Assembly (NCBI GenBank): GCA_033782935.1
Contig: JAWQEG010001429.1
Coordinates: 453,501 to 517,500 of the forward strand
From: Petrolisthes cinctipes
Lineage: Eukaryota; Arthropoda; Malacostraca; Decapoda; Porcellanidae
Direction: 5' to 3'
DNA: 64,000 bases
This document shows, one piece after another, positions 1 to 13,297 of the stretch. The position numbers were made by a program, and so were the translations under genes. The notes beneath the pieces were generated by a model. The model did no database searches. It was not told where the DNA came from and was given only the letters and a program-made list of their open reading frames with translations. Positions within the stretch are counted from its first letter, which is position 1; each line of letters begins with the position of its first letter.

Positions 1-177
1 TATCACTACTTGGAGCAAACAATGGGAGCAATTCATCATTCAGTTAGTGGTTATGATTACCACATATCATATGACTTACAGAAGCAAACCTCTCCTCAGG
101 AAACAATCTCCCAAGAAAACGAAAAAGACAGTCTAGAAACATCAATTGAGAATCAACAGTAGAGCTCTTAATATTCA
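1..177. repeat. Dispersed repeat, copy 1
   Basis: From about position 45 to 177 this segment matches 36690-36868 in the same orientation, with scattered substitutions and a small insertion in the second copy. Its first 17 bases also recur at 36070-36086. Together these suggest both stretches derive from one larger element, partly deleted here. No coding sequence is visible and the family is not recognised. Confidence 0.6.
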
Positions 178-802
178 AGAGCTGGGACTATGAAGACTAA
201 GTAATATTAATTTCTTTAATATAGAACAGAGTTCTCAAATATTTTGCGGACCAACGTAATCTTCTCAGTTTACTCGAGACACCAATGGGCGAACATGCGT
301 TTTCAAAACTGTGTATATAAAGGGTGATTCAAACATGGTGCCTATTGCTGCATCCATATAAAAATATAAATTGCTCACATACAGTTTATTATTTCCTTAT
401 CATTCGTTTCGCTCAGCATACAAGCCTGCCAACCCCCATTACCATCTCTCTCATTAGTAATTGCTTCAGATGCGTGTCTCAGACCGAAGTTTGTGGTTCA
501 CGCCTGGGAGAGGGAGCGCTGACAACACTGCAGTGGCCCTCGCGGCAGTGGAGCCGGCTGTACCTATTTGTTAATTATGGATTTGAGTCAAGCTTGTGTG
601 TAATTGGTCACATAAAAGTAAAGGAAGATAATGAGTGGAAAAGTGCAGTGAATATAAAGTAACAAAGTGTAAATACTGAGAGAAGAAAAAGTGAATCAGG
701 CAACTACTGCCTGTACAGCCGAGCCAGACAACACAAAGTTGGGTCAGCACATTTAGGGAGAGAGATTGTACCGGCTAACTGTAAGTAAAACAAAAACAAT
801 CA
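178..802. other. Unassigned stretch; distal part probably LINE 5' UTR
   Basis: No convincing gene is seen. The small open frame of about 110 codons at 324-662 is low complexity in its first half and has no recognisable domain. The last 100-150 bases run directly into the LINE ORF1 relic that follows and are probably its 5' untranslated region; this is inference from position only. Confidence 0.3.
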
Positions 803-1700
803 TGAGTTTGTTTGACAGAAGAGAAGGAAAAAAGAAGAAAAGGATTATAATTATTGTGATTTAGTAGAGTTTGACGATTTAAACAAAGTAATAAAAAGAG
901 TTAAGAAACTGGAGGATTAAGTTTTGGAAATAAAAGAGGCATTAGTGGAAGCTAAAAAGAGAAATGAGGAATTACTAAAGGAAATGAGTAGGAAAGATTT
1001 AGCATTGGAAGAGATATCAACTGAACTAAAAACAGTAAAATCCAAAACAAATGAAATATGAGGAAATTTAGTAGAGCAGGAGAAAGATATAAATAAAATG
1101 AAACAAAAAGCAAAAGTTTTGGTCAAGGCCAGTAACATAGTAGAGAAAAATGAAGAAATTTAATAGAAAATGGAACAGGAAATTAAAGTAGTAAATGCAT
1201 GTAAGAAAGAAGTGGTTAAAACATATGCACAGATTCTAAAAGAAAAAGAAGAGATAAATACAAACATGAAGCAGGATAAAGGAATAATGGACATAAAGAA
1301 AGAAGTAAAAGAAATAATAAAACAAAAATATAAAGTTTGTCAGAGAGACAATTGATATGATTAAATCAATAATAATATTTGGAGTAAAAGAAGATGAAAT
1401 AAGAAATAAAATAGCTAAGGATAAAGAAGAAATTAACAAAATCACAGGTATAATGCAGACCATAATGGAAGAAGTAAAGATAGAAGAATTCCACAGAATG
1501 GGGAAATATGAAAAGTATGATATGAGACCACTAAAGATAATTGTACAAAGTAGTAACATGGTAGAAACTATATTGAGAAATGCCAGGAATTTGAAGGACT
1601 CAGCGTAACCAAGGAAGATAGAGAAATACTCTGAGAAAAAGTGGAAGAAGCAAAAAGGAAGAACAGTGAAAGAACTTAAGAAGAGGGAAGAAATTTTTTC
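803..1700 (+). pseudogene. Decayed LINE ORF1 (coiled coil plus RRM-like segment)
   Basis: A string of short frames on the plus strand, broken by several stops and at least one frameshift, encodes a very Lys/Glu-rich coiled-coil stretch (about 900-1340). A segment reading IIFGVKEDE...RNKIAKDKEEI...FHRMGKYEKYD follows (about 1357-1605). The order of coiled coil, then a GVKED..R..D motif and a later R.GKY motif, is typical of nucleic-acid-binding ORF1 proteins of CR1/L2/L1-like non-LTR retrotransposons. A possible start ATG lies at 803. The multiple stops make it a relic. Clade assignment is inference. Confidence 0.6.
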
Positions 1701-1729
1701 TACAGAGTAGTGGGAATGCAAGTCAAAAA

Positions 1730-1950
1730 TTGGTGGAGAAAAAGAGATGTCGACTAGAAAAAATATACAGAAATGAAAAAATAAAAATGATATACTCAAA
1801 TATAGATGGTATTGTATCTAAAATAACAGAAAATAAAGATGTTATACAAGAAAAAAAAACACAGATAATATGTTTCACAGAAACAAAGGTAAATAATAGA
1901 ATATCAAATGATGTATTTAACTTGTATTACGACTTTATACATCAGTCTGT
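1730..1950 (+). pseudogene. LINE ORF2 endonuclease, N-terminal fragment
   Basis: Directly downstream of the ORF1 relic, the plus strand reads KIKMIYSNIDGI, about 15 residues on ICFTETK, then NLYYDF. This is the start of an APE-type endonuclease, where the N of YSN and the E of TETK correspond to catalytic Asn and Glu. Similarity stops near 1945, where the sequence changes character. The element is therefore truncated at its 3' side, the opposite of the usual 5' truncation, so a later deletion or insertion is likely. Confidence 0.6.
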
Positions 1951-2127
1951 CCGATCGCCCAGCCAGTCTTTAACCCCGACCTCGCCTTCCCACCAGCGGA
2001 CGGGGTAGCGAAACTTTGGATCGTAAGTGTACAGTCCCGAGCTAATAGAAGGGAAACACCACCATCGTTCAGACAAGCACATCCACTGTTGTTTCTACTC
2101 GGCGAGTTATTGGGGAGAGGGGGAGAG

Positions 2128-3454
2128 TAATTGTATTCAACCGTTATTGGGGAGAGTGAGAGTAAGGGAGAGGGGGGAGGTGTTGGGAGGGACTGATGGA
2201 GAGATAAAAGGGAGGAGAGGGGAGGGGAGTACAGCTGCTAGACTGAAATGAGAAACCACCTGGCTGGCTGATGGTGGACGGTTACCAAGTCAATATCAAT
2301 ATGGATTGATAAATATGCCATAATTGGGTAAAATGGGATCCATCATAAATCATAATAATTATTTTATATACCGTGGCAATTTAGAACAGACTATGAAGTA
2401 ACTGATAGAATATTGTGCGGTTATATACTATACAGTAGATCATGATTATTATGACGAGTATAAATAAACATGCGACCATCAACATCTCGAAGCTTCATCA
2501 CTTAATAATCTCGGGACATTCAGTCCCGAGGTTGAGGTATAAAAAACATATATGCAATATCATTGTCCATTATTTAAGTAGTATATATTATAGTAGGCTA
2601 CAAAGACTTTGATAGAATATTGTGAAGTTATATATAGCATTATAATTAAAATATAAACAATTATTTATCATTATAAATGACATAGATGCTTACTTTAAGA
2701 TCAGTAACATTGTAGTTCAATAATAGCAATAATGAAAAACAAAGAATGTCTGAGGTGAGGCATTGCATACGTATACGTTTATGAGATGTGTCAATATGAT
2801 CATAAAAAAATATATATATTGCTCAAGTATACATAACCTGCACTCTGTATTTTACGAATAAACGTAATGATTGAATAATTTCTGAAGTTTTAAAAGTATT
2901 GTACTGCATAACATAGTTAACATGCATATGTAAAGTGGATGTCATCGTCATCTTGTTCCTGCCACACGGGTCTACAGTGTTATGAAGTCGGATAATAAAG
3001 TAGTGCAACAGAAATATAATGATGATTGTTATTTGCCTTCACATTTACTTGAGAGATAACATTTCTTCAAGTATATCACTGTCTAAAGATGTTTGTAATT
3101 TAGTTAGACAGTTGTTTTAATACGGTGCTTAGCAGCAACCGACTACTACTAGGGTCATTTTAGATAAGAGGCAAATATAAGAAGCAAGATAAACTAAGTT
3201 TGCTACCCTCACGTTCCTTGTTATACAACTTGGTAACAATAGAGTGGAAAGGAGATGTAATATTATAAATATCAACATATGAGACCAGAATTATACACAA
3301 CTAAAAAGAAAAAAAAATAGAAGATGAGCTAATGCTCGTAAACAGGTAAACATGAATAGAAGAAGGGAAACTTAAGCAGTTCAAACTGAACCGAATGGTG
3401 GCAACTAAACTGTTGAATGCAATTACTCTCATGGTGAGAGTAATTGTATTCAAC
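2128..3454. other. No gene seen; AT-rich intergenic DNA
   Basis: Open frames here are short, unsupported and AT-biased. The only notable item is the TATA-containing repeat at 2458-2536, listed separately. Confidence 0.4.
2458..2536 (+). promoter_or_regulatory. TATA-containing repeat with hairpin and splice-donor-like end, copy 1
   Basis: The segment starts GTATAAATAAACA and runs through CTCGAAGCTTCA to CTCGGGAC-ATTCA-GTCCCGAG, a perfect 8-bp stem with a 5-base loop, followed by GTTGAGG. A related copy lies at 63674-63779. A TATA box about 30-50 bases before a conserved leader ending in CCCGAG|GT resembles a promoter plus first exon, for instance from an LTR element. That function is inference. 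Confidence 0.35.
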
Positions 3455-4407
3455 CGTATCCTCTGGATACTTTTTGATGTTACTGATACGTTTTTACGAC
3501 GCTGGACAAAAGGATACGAAATTGAATGAGGAGGACAAAAATGGATACGTTTTGCTATTTTTATTAAAGAATTGGATACTTTTAATATTAATTTGCTTAC
3601 AGTCATTATTTTTTACGAAAAAGTGAACACCAATCAGAACTAATAATTACTATATCGCTCCCAATTGAATGATAGGGTAACTGTTTAGTGAGCGCCGAGC
3701 GGGGACTCTGGGGAGTAAACATGCCGCGGGCTCGTCGCCGCTCGTGGACGCCTTCTGTTCCGGTGAGAGGAGGGATGAGATCATGAGAGGCAGAGAGGGT
3801 AGAGCTCTGACAGAGTCACGGTCCACGGAGACACGGAGTGTTGATCTTTCTAAGTGATTGGTGGATTTTAAAGGAATGTCTCTCTTAAACTGGCGCTAGT
3901 CAAATACAGGCTGCCATTGAGGACATGGAGAAATAAGTGTGCAATATTGTACTATCATAATTTGTGCTTCTTTAGTTTAAAGATTTTTTTTATTAATAGT
4001 TTGTATTGCACTTAAATTAATACATTCTGTACAATGACGCTCTTTTGGGACGTGTTATTTTTGGGAGTGTAGATTCGCGCGCTCATAGGTTTAAATACTT
4101 AAATAAATAATGTTCTTGGAAGACCCAAACAGTAGTTTAAGTTTCGCTCCAAATTTGTAGTGTACAACCATTCTCCGTGAGTCCGTCACCAGGCAGCACA
4201 TAGCAACTTGGCTGCCAACCGTATGATGTCTAAAAAGACTAAGAATTATTACTTATTTTAAAGCACATTCCTTATTAACTATAATGCATTTTTTTTAAGA
4301 AAAAATATTGGATACCTTTTGGATACTATTTTACATTATTTGGATACGTTTTGTATATTTTGGATACGTTTTTGGATACATTTATATTTTCCCCACTTGC
4401 AACACTG
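3455..4407. mobile_element. Possible hAT-like element with GGATAC subterminal motifs
   Basis: The motif TTGGATAC(G)TTTT recurs at least ten times, clustered at 3470-3590 and 4305-4385. The right edge at 4391-4407 is the reverse complement of CAGTGTTGCAAGTGGGG, which has the CAGTG start typical of hAT terminal repeats. Dense subterminal motifs are transposase-binding sites in hAT elements. No transposase frame and no clear left terminus were found, so this is at best a non-autonomous or partly deleted copy. Confidence 0.4.
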
Positions 4408-4511
4408 CAGTCTCACCCTCTCCCCAATAACTCGCCGAGTACAAAACAACCGTGGATGTACTTGTTTGGACGATGGTGGTGTTTCCCTTCCATTAGCTCG
4501 GGACTGTACAT

Positions 4512-5104
4512 ACTCTGTGAATTGAATGCAAATAATGACTGGGAGTTCGTTAGACTACTCCCCTTATAGATGAAACACTGAAAAAAAACAATGAATAATC
4601 AACAGTCTAAACGAACGAGTGAAATGTGTGTTTCAGCTCTCCTATTATCAGACCATCATTCACCGCAGGAGTAGTTTCCTGTATGGCTGGTTTATACAGC
4701 CTCCTCTTTGCTGAAGATCTGGTATGATATAATACCACAATTCTGCTGTGTGGTGTTACCCATGGCACCACAGCTTGGAGCATCACAGCCTCCAGCACTA
4801 CAACCTCGGTCTCTTTCACGCTGTCTGTACGCTATATACCTTGGTATATATAGCAAGAAAAACATTAACAAATGCAGCCCTTGTTGTTCCTACAGTATAT
4901 TGATCCAACAGCGACTGTAATAGCCGCGGTGTCTACCACTTCGACGCAGCCACCTCCCACTTTTCTATCTCTCATACCTCACTCACCTGTATTGATCTCC
5001 CTCCACTAGCATGTAAACTATTACACTACCAGAGAGTGGAGGGCTGTTACCTTCCCCTGCCACACTCGAGAGAACACTGTGACTGAGCAGTGGGCGGCGT
5101 GGGC
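4512..5104. other. No gene seen
   Basis: Open frames of about 70 codons on both strands overlap each other and show no domain. I see no repeat structure. Confidence 0.35.
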
Positions 5105-5643
5105 CAGTGTTGCCAACCCAAAAACCCTTTTTCAGACAAAAATCCCTACAGAAATCACGAAAAGTCCCTATATGTCCCTACACATAAAGTCATAAGTCCC
5201 TACGCCTGTCCCTACATGATTACACTTTTTTTTCAACAAGAAATTCACATTTTTAAGAGTTTTTTATAATGTAAACCTTCACTAATGGAGAGCCAAATAA
5301 TTAATGCAGTGATAGATTAATGTTTATTAGAGAAAATGAATTTAATGTGTTCCAGCATACTACCCTAAAGGTATTTAGGTCTCATTAAACAAAAGGTTTT
5401 TTTTTTTTTTTTCAAAATAAATCTTCAGATTAGATCCCTTGAAACAAATCATAACATTCCTATATTTCTGTAATCAAATATATCAGACCTCAAGACCTCA
5501 CTCATGATTGTACAGTACTGTATTTTAGTTATCACAGCAATAAGTTTAACTTAGGCATGAAACCATGAATGGTTTACTCTTTATGGTCATACATTTGTTG
5601 GCTGTGAAGGGTCAAATGCCTTTCCTGAATTTCCTTAGCAAAA

Positions 5644-6393
5644 TCAAGAGTTTTTATCCTTTGCTTTCATATTTGAATTTATAAACAGCAAGGAATCTAG
5701 TAGTTCAGGTCCCATCCTATTCCTCTTTTTGGTTTTTGCATCTGCCATTAGAGAGAAGATCCTTTCAGTTTCTGCATTTGAGTGTAGCAGAGTTAAAGGT
5801 TAAAGGTCCGCCAATGAGTGGCAGTCAATGGGACAGAGTGTATCACACACTATGTGTATGAAACACAACTATAGCACGCATCACAAGGATGATGAGTGGC
5901 CCAAAGACCTCTCCACCCACGTGAGACCCGAGTCAGCCTCAGCTATGGCTGCGTAAGCAGGAAGACCTCAGACAGCTGACTCAAACCCCCCACCCCCTGC
6001 TCACAGGGGTGGTAACCTCTGGCATCAGTGAAAGATTTTTATCGTGTCCCGAGCAAGGATCGAACGCTGGGCCGCAGGATTGCAGCCGCAGACTCTAGCA
6101 CTGTGCTAGCCAGAAGTTAGAATGATCTTTGCCAGAGTGGCAAGATTCCTAAACACATACTTGTCAGAGAAATTCCTCAAGTTGGAAAGATGCAACCAGA
6201 GTTCTTCACAGCTTTTCTTAACAAGCAGATTACGTTCATCAGCACTGAAATATGCTGGCAAATCCTCCCACTCTTGCTGAACCTCATCTTGAGATTGTAA
6301 CATATGCCCATATTTCATTATTAAACTGTCTAACTTAGGTACTATTTTCCTAGAATCCATATCCAATGTAATTTTAGGAGATATGAATTTCAT
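5644..6393 (-). pseudogene. hAT transposase, C-terminal relic split by a SINE
   Basis: Before the insertion (6393-6115) the minus strand encodes about 93 residues ending in KYVFRNLATLAKIILT. After it (5795-5644) the frame continues as LTLLHSNAETERIFSLMADA and LLDSLLFINSN to a stop. The SNAETERIFSLM and LL.SLLFI blocks are the conserved dimerisation (hATC) region of hAT transposases. The N-terminal BED finger and most of the catalytic core are absent. The protein cannot be produced, because the SINE at 5796-6114 breaks it and the 5' part is lost. Confidence 0.7.
5796..6114 (-). mobile_element. tRNA-derived SINE inserted in hAT transposase
   Basis: Read on the minus strand, the unit starts CTGGCTAGCACAGTG (A-box-like, about 6099-6113) and has GCGTTCGATCC (B box, 6057-6067) about 45 bases later, followed by a 230-base body without coding potential. 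AGTTA occurs on both sides (5791-5795 and 6115-6119), a likely short target-site duplication. The uninterrupted transposase frame resumes across it, which supports the borders. Confidence 0.65.
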
Positions 6394-6622
6394 TTCCTTA
6401 AAGAAAATGAAAGGGTGAACGATGATTTATATATTTGTATAAAATACACGAAATTTCTTCATTTGCTAAATTTGTTTCACAGAAAAGTATATTAAATATC
6501 AATGAATGCAAAAAGTCCCTACGTTTTTCTAAAATGGCTGGGCGTCCCTACGTCCCTACGCCTCTGAAAATCAGTCAAAAGTCCCTACGTTTAGGGACAT
6601 GTCCCTACGGTTGGCAATACTG

Positions 6623-9438
6623 CAGTGGGCCACTGGTGACTGGCATTTACTACTGCCAGACTGTCGTTTCTCCTAAAACGCGGCCTTCACATCATTAACT
6701 CGTTTTCCTTATCTTTATGGAATGCGGAAGCTGAGCTCTCACAGTCAGTAATGAGCAGGTTATATTATCAGTATTATATTAAATAGCAACGATAACCGTA
6801 CACGCCTTTTATGTTTATGAAACTAATCACTATGTTACCAGGAAAATGTAGAACATGAATCGTGGTTTTTCTTGACAATATAATATTCTCTTGTCTGAAA
6901 AAAGTAGCCCAACATATTTCATTTCATTAGGGATAATTTTCTCCTCACTTTTTGTTTGGCTAATGATCATGTGATGCACTTCGGCCACCCAATATAGTTT
7001 ATGTTTACATTTCTTGTAAATTTATGACACAAAAGGCAACAACAATGTATAAAATCTTACATATACATTGTATTTTGACATTTTCTGTGAGTATCTAATT
7101 AAAATTCGATAAGTCTCCAACTACCCAAATTAACCACATTTGAAATTAGCTTCAAACTCCCTCAATGATGCCTCTGATTCCTTAATTCTTGGGATAATAC
7201 CCCATAGTAGTAGTGAGACTGAGTTGGTTGCATAGTGATGCCAATCATGTGCCTGGCACATGGCCCAGTGAGGCAACACCCCAGTAACCCAACACTGCTT
7301 ACTCAGTCCCTACATCACCACCACCACCACCATCACCTTGACAAAAATGAAAGGAAGTTATGACTGTGACCATTTATGTATATTTGTGTATTTCCATATT
7401 TTATCGACAAATATTCATTTATTTCCGTGGGACTTTATATATATATAGTACAAATTACTTTAAAGAAGCTGTTCAATTTTGATAGTGGTCCGGATAATCA
7501 CATCACACAAACACATCCTTCTGTCTGTCTGTGGACTTTATTCTAAATGCCAATTTATTCTTTAGTTGTACAACAATTGCAAATAAGAGGTAACATATAC
7601 GTTTATGAAATATTACTATATATTTGCTATTGAAGGAGTTGACAAAGAACGCTTGACCTCTAATTTGGTATACAAATACTTTATTCCTAAACTTCACAAC
7701 TCACTTAAGAATTTCATAAATCTTTCTCCGTGGAAACTTGAGAACTGTAAGCACGCTTCCTGGACGGCATGTCACTTCGTCGCACCTAATTATTCTTGGT
7801 TAGTTCAACACCTGCCAAAGAGAGTAATATGGCCCTGCTGTGTAGCAAGAAGTTCTAGGTAAATGAAAATGAGTTATTAAGATAATATCATCCAGCAAAA
7901 GACAAAAGAAGTTATCGCTGAGCGTACCATAATGAAATCTTGATGGGATGGGTTCAGTTGTGTTTCTCATATAAAATAATGTGTTTGTTGCATAATACAA
8001 TATTTTCTGTTTAACTTAATATTTGAATGTGTAGCACAATAGAGAAGTGTGCGTTATAATGCAATGGAGTCTGTATATTGTGATGGAGTGTGTATATAAA
8101 TGTGTAGGAATGTGTTGTGTTAATCTGAATTGTGAACTAATAGAAGTGTTTCAGGTTCTCGGGTAAAGTAATTGTACAGACGTCGAAAAATGTTTTGGAA
8201 CCTCCTCCGCATTGGATATGATGTTTCCAGCATGATAGGGTTAGTACTCATGACCTGTCCAAAAGTATAATTGAAGATATCGCCCTGTAGTGCCAGTCGG
8301 ATGTACCGTCAGACACTCGTAAATAAGCGGCCATACTCTCCGCTCTTCTACAGTTCCATTCCAACGTTACGCCAGGTAAGATGTCTGTATCGTTGATTTA
8401 TACAGCTCTAGATTCCGAAAGAAATAATAAAAAAATTGTCATTTTTGTATTTATAAACGAAACTCGCCTCAAGACTTACCTGTCATCGTACGAAATGCTA
8501 CATTAATGGGGAAGTTTCTCTTCCATCTTGCAAGGAAACTACTACCAAAAAAAAATTTGTTTTTCAGGTTGCATGTATAATAAAAAGATTACTTCATATC
8601 ATTCTTGTACTGCTTTGCTACGTTGTCCGATTAACATTTATTCTAGGTGGGATACCACTAATGTAGTGAGCTATTGAGCTACTAAACCAACCATAAACTA
8701 ATTTACTAAAGGCTTATAATAGATTTAGAATGTTTGAAAAGTTGAAGCACAATAGGATAATACTGATTTCAAATAATAAATATCATTCATTCTCATAATA
8801 ATCACTGGAGGTCTCGTAATGTAAATCTCTTACTAAGGATAGCTAATGTGGGATATACACAACAATGATATAGGAGCCAATTATTGGTCATTTTATTTTC
8901 TTAATTTTAGTGGTTTAGTGCTTTGTCTATAACCTCTACATTGTTATAAATAGGCAACATGTCTCATTATACACTCATCATGCCTCCTTAGGTCACACCA
9001 AAGTTTCACAGTCACATAGTGAAATGGATATCAGTATACATTCTTGTTTGACAATTGACCCCAAGTGTATGTAGAAGTCATACAATTATTGACACTGCAG
9101 TCATTGTTCTGCTGCAGGCTACCTTAGACTTCACAGCATTTTCTATAGTATAATATTTGCAGTGATATCTTTACAATGTTTGGGATAACAATAGGATTTT
9201 TCCGATCTTCACAGGGTGTGTATTTGTGTTTATTTGTATGTGTGTATGTTTTTTGCTTGTATGTGTGTCAATGTTTATGTACCATGGGCTCGTGTCCGTG
9301 GATGTAGTGAGTGAGGGTGGTCGGAGCGGAGAACCTTTTCCCGCCTACTGGCTACTGTACTGTGTAGCCTACACTCTGACCAAAAACTTTTGGTCCACCT
9401 CGTCACGATGTTTCTGGAGGTGAACATTAAGTCACATG
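6623..9438. other. No gene seen; AT-rich intergenic DNA
   Basis: Several frames of 60-87 codons occur but none shows a domain or splice context. A (CCA)n run lies at about 7318-7335. Around 8340-8390 the sequence TTACGCCAG|GTAAGATG looks like a plus-strand splice donor, but no coding exon is apparent before it. Confidence 0.35.
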
Positions 9439-9650
9439 TACAGCCACAATCAAATATCCACCGACACTTTCCTTCCATCGTAGTAAATATCTTGGTAATA
9501 AAGAACAACACGTGTATGATATTGCAGCACCGCATAATAATAATTGGAGGGGTTGAGTTGAAGGTGTTGTATGATTATATTTTGATATGATACTGATTTA
9601 TTTGCACGATGGAAGGTAAGTGTCGGTGGTTATTTGATTGTGGCTGTACA
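9439..9650. mobile_element. Palindromic MITE, copy 1
   Basis: It begins TACAGCCACAATCAAATA and ends with the reverse complement, TATTTGATTGTGGCTGTA. The arms extend inward through CCACCGACACTT and CCTTCCATC. It is about 212 bp and non-coding, and matches the copy at 9801-10015 in inverted orientation. TA at the outer edge suggests a mariner-type or similar element. Confidence 0.7.
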
Positions 9651-9800
9651 TCAGTATCGTTTGGGTTGATTTGTAGTATAATCCCTCTTATATTTATTAT
9701 TTGAATAACTGAGAATCCAAAGCCAATGTAAGCCACTTTGGTGGTGAAGATGTTGTCATATACAGCCAGATTTTTCTTGCACTTTTTACTTGCTCAACTG

Positions 9801-10015
9801 TACAGCCACAATCAAATAACAACCAACACCTTCTTTTCATCATGCATATAAATCAGTATCATATCGAAATATAATCATACAACACCTTACGTCAACTCAA
9901 CTCCCTCAATTATTATTATGAGGTGCTGCAAAATCATACATATTTTGTTCTTTATTACCAAGATATTTACTACGATGAAAGAAAAGTGTTGGTGGATATT
10001 TGATTGGGGCTGTAC
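9801..10015. mobile_element. Palindromic MITE, copy 2 (inverted relative to copy 1)
   Basis: It has the same terminal TACAGCCACAATCAAATA and TATTTGATTGGGGCTGTA. Its centre (for example ACCAAGATATTTACTAC and AAATCAGTATCATATC) is the reverse complement of copy 1. Two copies 150 bp apart in opposite orientation can pair with each other as well as fold individually. Confidence 0.7.
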
Positions 10016-10138
10016 ATACTATACTGTATATATTATCATTGTTGTCTTGTTCTCTTTTTATAATATGACTGCAATTGTTTTCCTATGTTTACTCTTATTA
10101 TTACTGGTATTAATGGAAAAATGCAACTTCTGGACTAT

Positions 10139-12317
<2,179 letters not shown>

Positions 12318-12465
12318 AATTGGAGACCTCGCCAGGATGGTAGTCAAGATGTCGGGGTAATGTGCAGTCAGTAGTTTTGTTGTCTCTCTCTTCGTTCTTT
12401 TTGATGTCAACAGTGTCATCCCTACATAGAAGAACCAGATTTTTCAACTACCTCGGACAACCAGT

Positions 12466-12618
12466 ATGCTGTCACCTTCAAGTTTGGAAGACAATGAAAA
12501 GATTGAAAATGCTATTGATGTGAAGATCAAGTGGCTGGAAGAAAGTGCTGTTGTTGAAGCAGAGGGATACAACACTATCCTTGCCTGGAAGACCCTGAAG
12601 GTGACGAGCTGTGTATAA
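12466..12618 (+). CDS. 50-codon frame resembling the Hsp70/BiP C-terminal lid
   Basis: The frame reads MLSPSSLEDNEKIENAID, then KIKWLEE, VEAEGYN and a Lys-rich end, with a TAA stop. Hsp70-family proteins, especially BiP-type, end their helical lid with a pattern of the form LS..D...IE.A...KI.WLE.....E...Y/F....K.LE. The similarity is suggestive over about 35 residues. If correct, the element carries a piece of a cellular chaperone transcript. It lacks everything else of Hsp70 (about 640 residues) and cannot fold substrates. It may instead be a remnant of the element's own gag. The comparison is from memory, not from an alignment. Confidence 0.35.
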   Translation: MLSPSSLEDNEKIENAIDVKIKWLEESAVVEAEGYNTILAWKTLKVTSCV

Positions 12619-13297
12619 GGCTCGTAGTTCTCCTCATGTCACGTAACAAGGCTCCCTGGGTACATACGGGTTAAAATAGCATTGGCGGACGAATAGGAAT
12701 GTTGTGTGTCAGCGCTTGCCTACTTGACAGCTTGGACTGGGAATAGTTATCTTCCTTGATGTTGTGGAGTGTATACCAGTTCCCAGGACCACAAGAGGGT
12801 TAAGATAAAACCCTGTCCCTGAGTTTCCAGTGTCGTCTTTCCTAGCCCCAGTATACCTGTCCCTGAGTTTCCTGTGCCTTTGGTGGAGATAGTGTCCAGC
12901 CCTGTCGCCGTCGCTGTCGTTGTCGCACGCTGTCGCTGTCGCGGTCTTGGTGGGATTGGCTGGACATCTTCGCATAAGGAAAATATACAGGAAATAGGAA
13001 AAGTTTTGGGAGGGGTGGGTATCTTGGCACTTGGAAAACACACAGGAGTACCGTTATCCCTTTTGGTATGGAAGACACTCCTGCCAACTTGTGGGGAATC
13101 CCAAGCACAACTGGTCAAGGGCATGCCGGATATTTTCCTCCAAGCAGTTCAACCCAAGGGGGTGGCCATGGCAGAAGAGTCTCCAGTTCTCCTTGTTCCT
13201 TGTTATCATCTTTTCTATGACATTTATTCTATTTCCCCTCGAGATTGTAAAAAGGCAGAAATTTCTCACGGGAAATTTCGTTCTTTTAGGGGGGAGG

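Larger units (their letters stand above)
2028..4511. repeat. Large inverted repeat, arms 2028-2127 and 4411-4511
   Basis: The arm beginning TGTACAGTCCCGAGCTAAT at about 2029 and ending in GAGTTATTGGGGAGAGG near 2120 reappears as its reverse complement at 4411-4511, with roughly 90 percent identity by eye. The arms enclose 2.3 kb without a recognisable gene. A 21-base piece next to the left arm (GAGAGTAATTGTATTCAACC) is repeated again at about 3430-3450. The structure could be a DNA transposon with long terminal inverted repeats or two opposite copies of one repeat. No target duplication was found. Confidence 0.6.
5105..6622 (-). mobile_element. hAT-family DNA transposon, degraded
   Basis: Terminal inverted repeats are CAGTGTTGCCAACC at 5105-5118 and its near-complement at 6609-6622 (one mismatch). 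The flanking 8-mers GCGTGGGC and CAGTGGGC share six of eight bases, consistent with an aged 8-bp hAT target duplication. Just inside both ends are arrays of AAGTCCCTAC(G) (5150-5215 and 6510-6610), like hAT subterminal transposase-binding sites. Inside, on the minus strand, is a transposase C-terminal relic interrupted by a SINE. At about 1.5 kb it is shorter than an autonomous hAT element, so much of the transposase gene is missing. Confidence 0.8.

Noticed and set aside
1236..1799. 187-codon minus-strand frame rich in Phe/Ser/Ile
   Set aside because: It is the antisense shadow of the A-rich LINE ORF1 relic; composition alone explains its openness.
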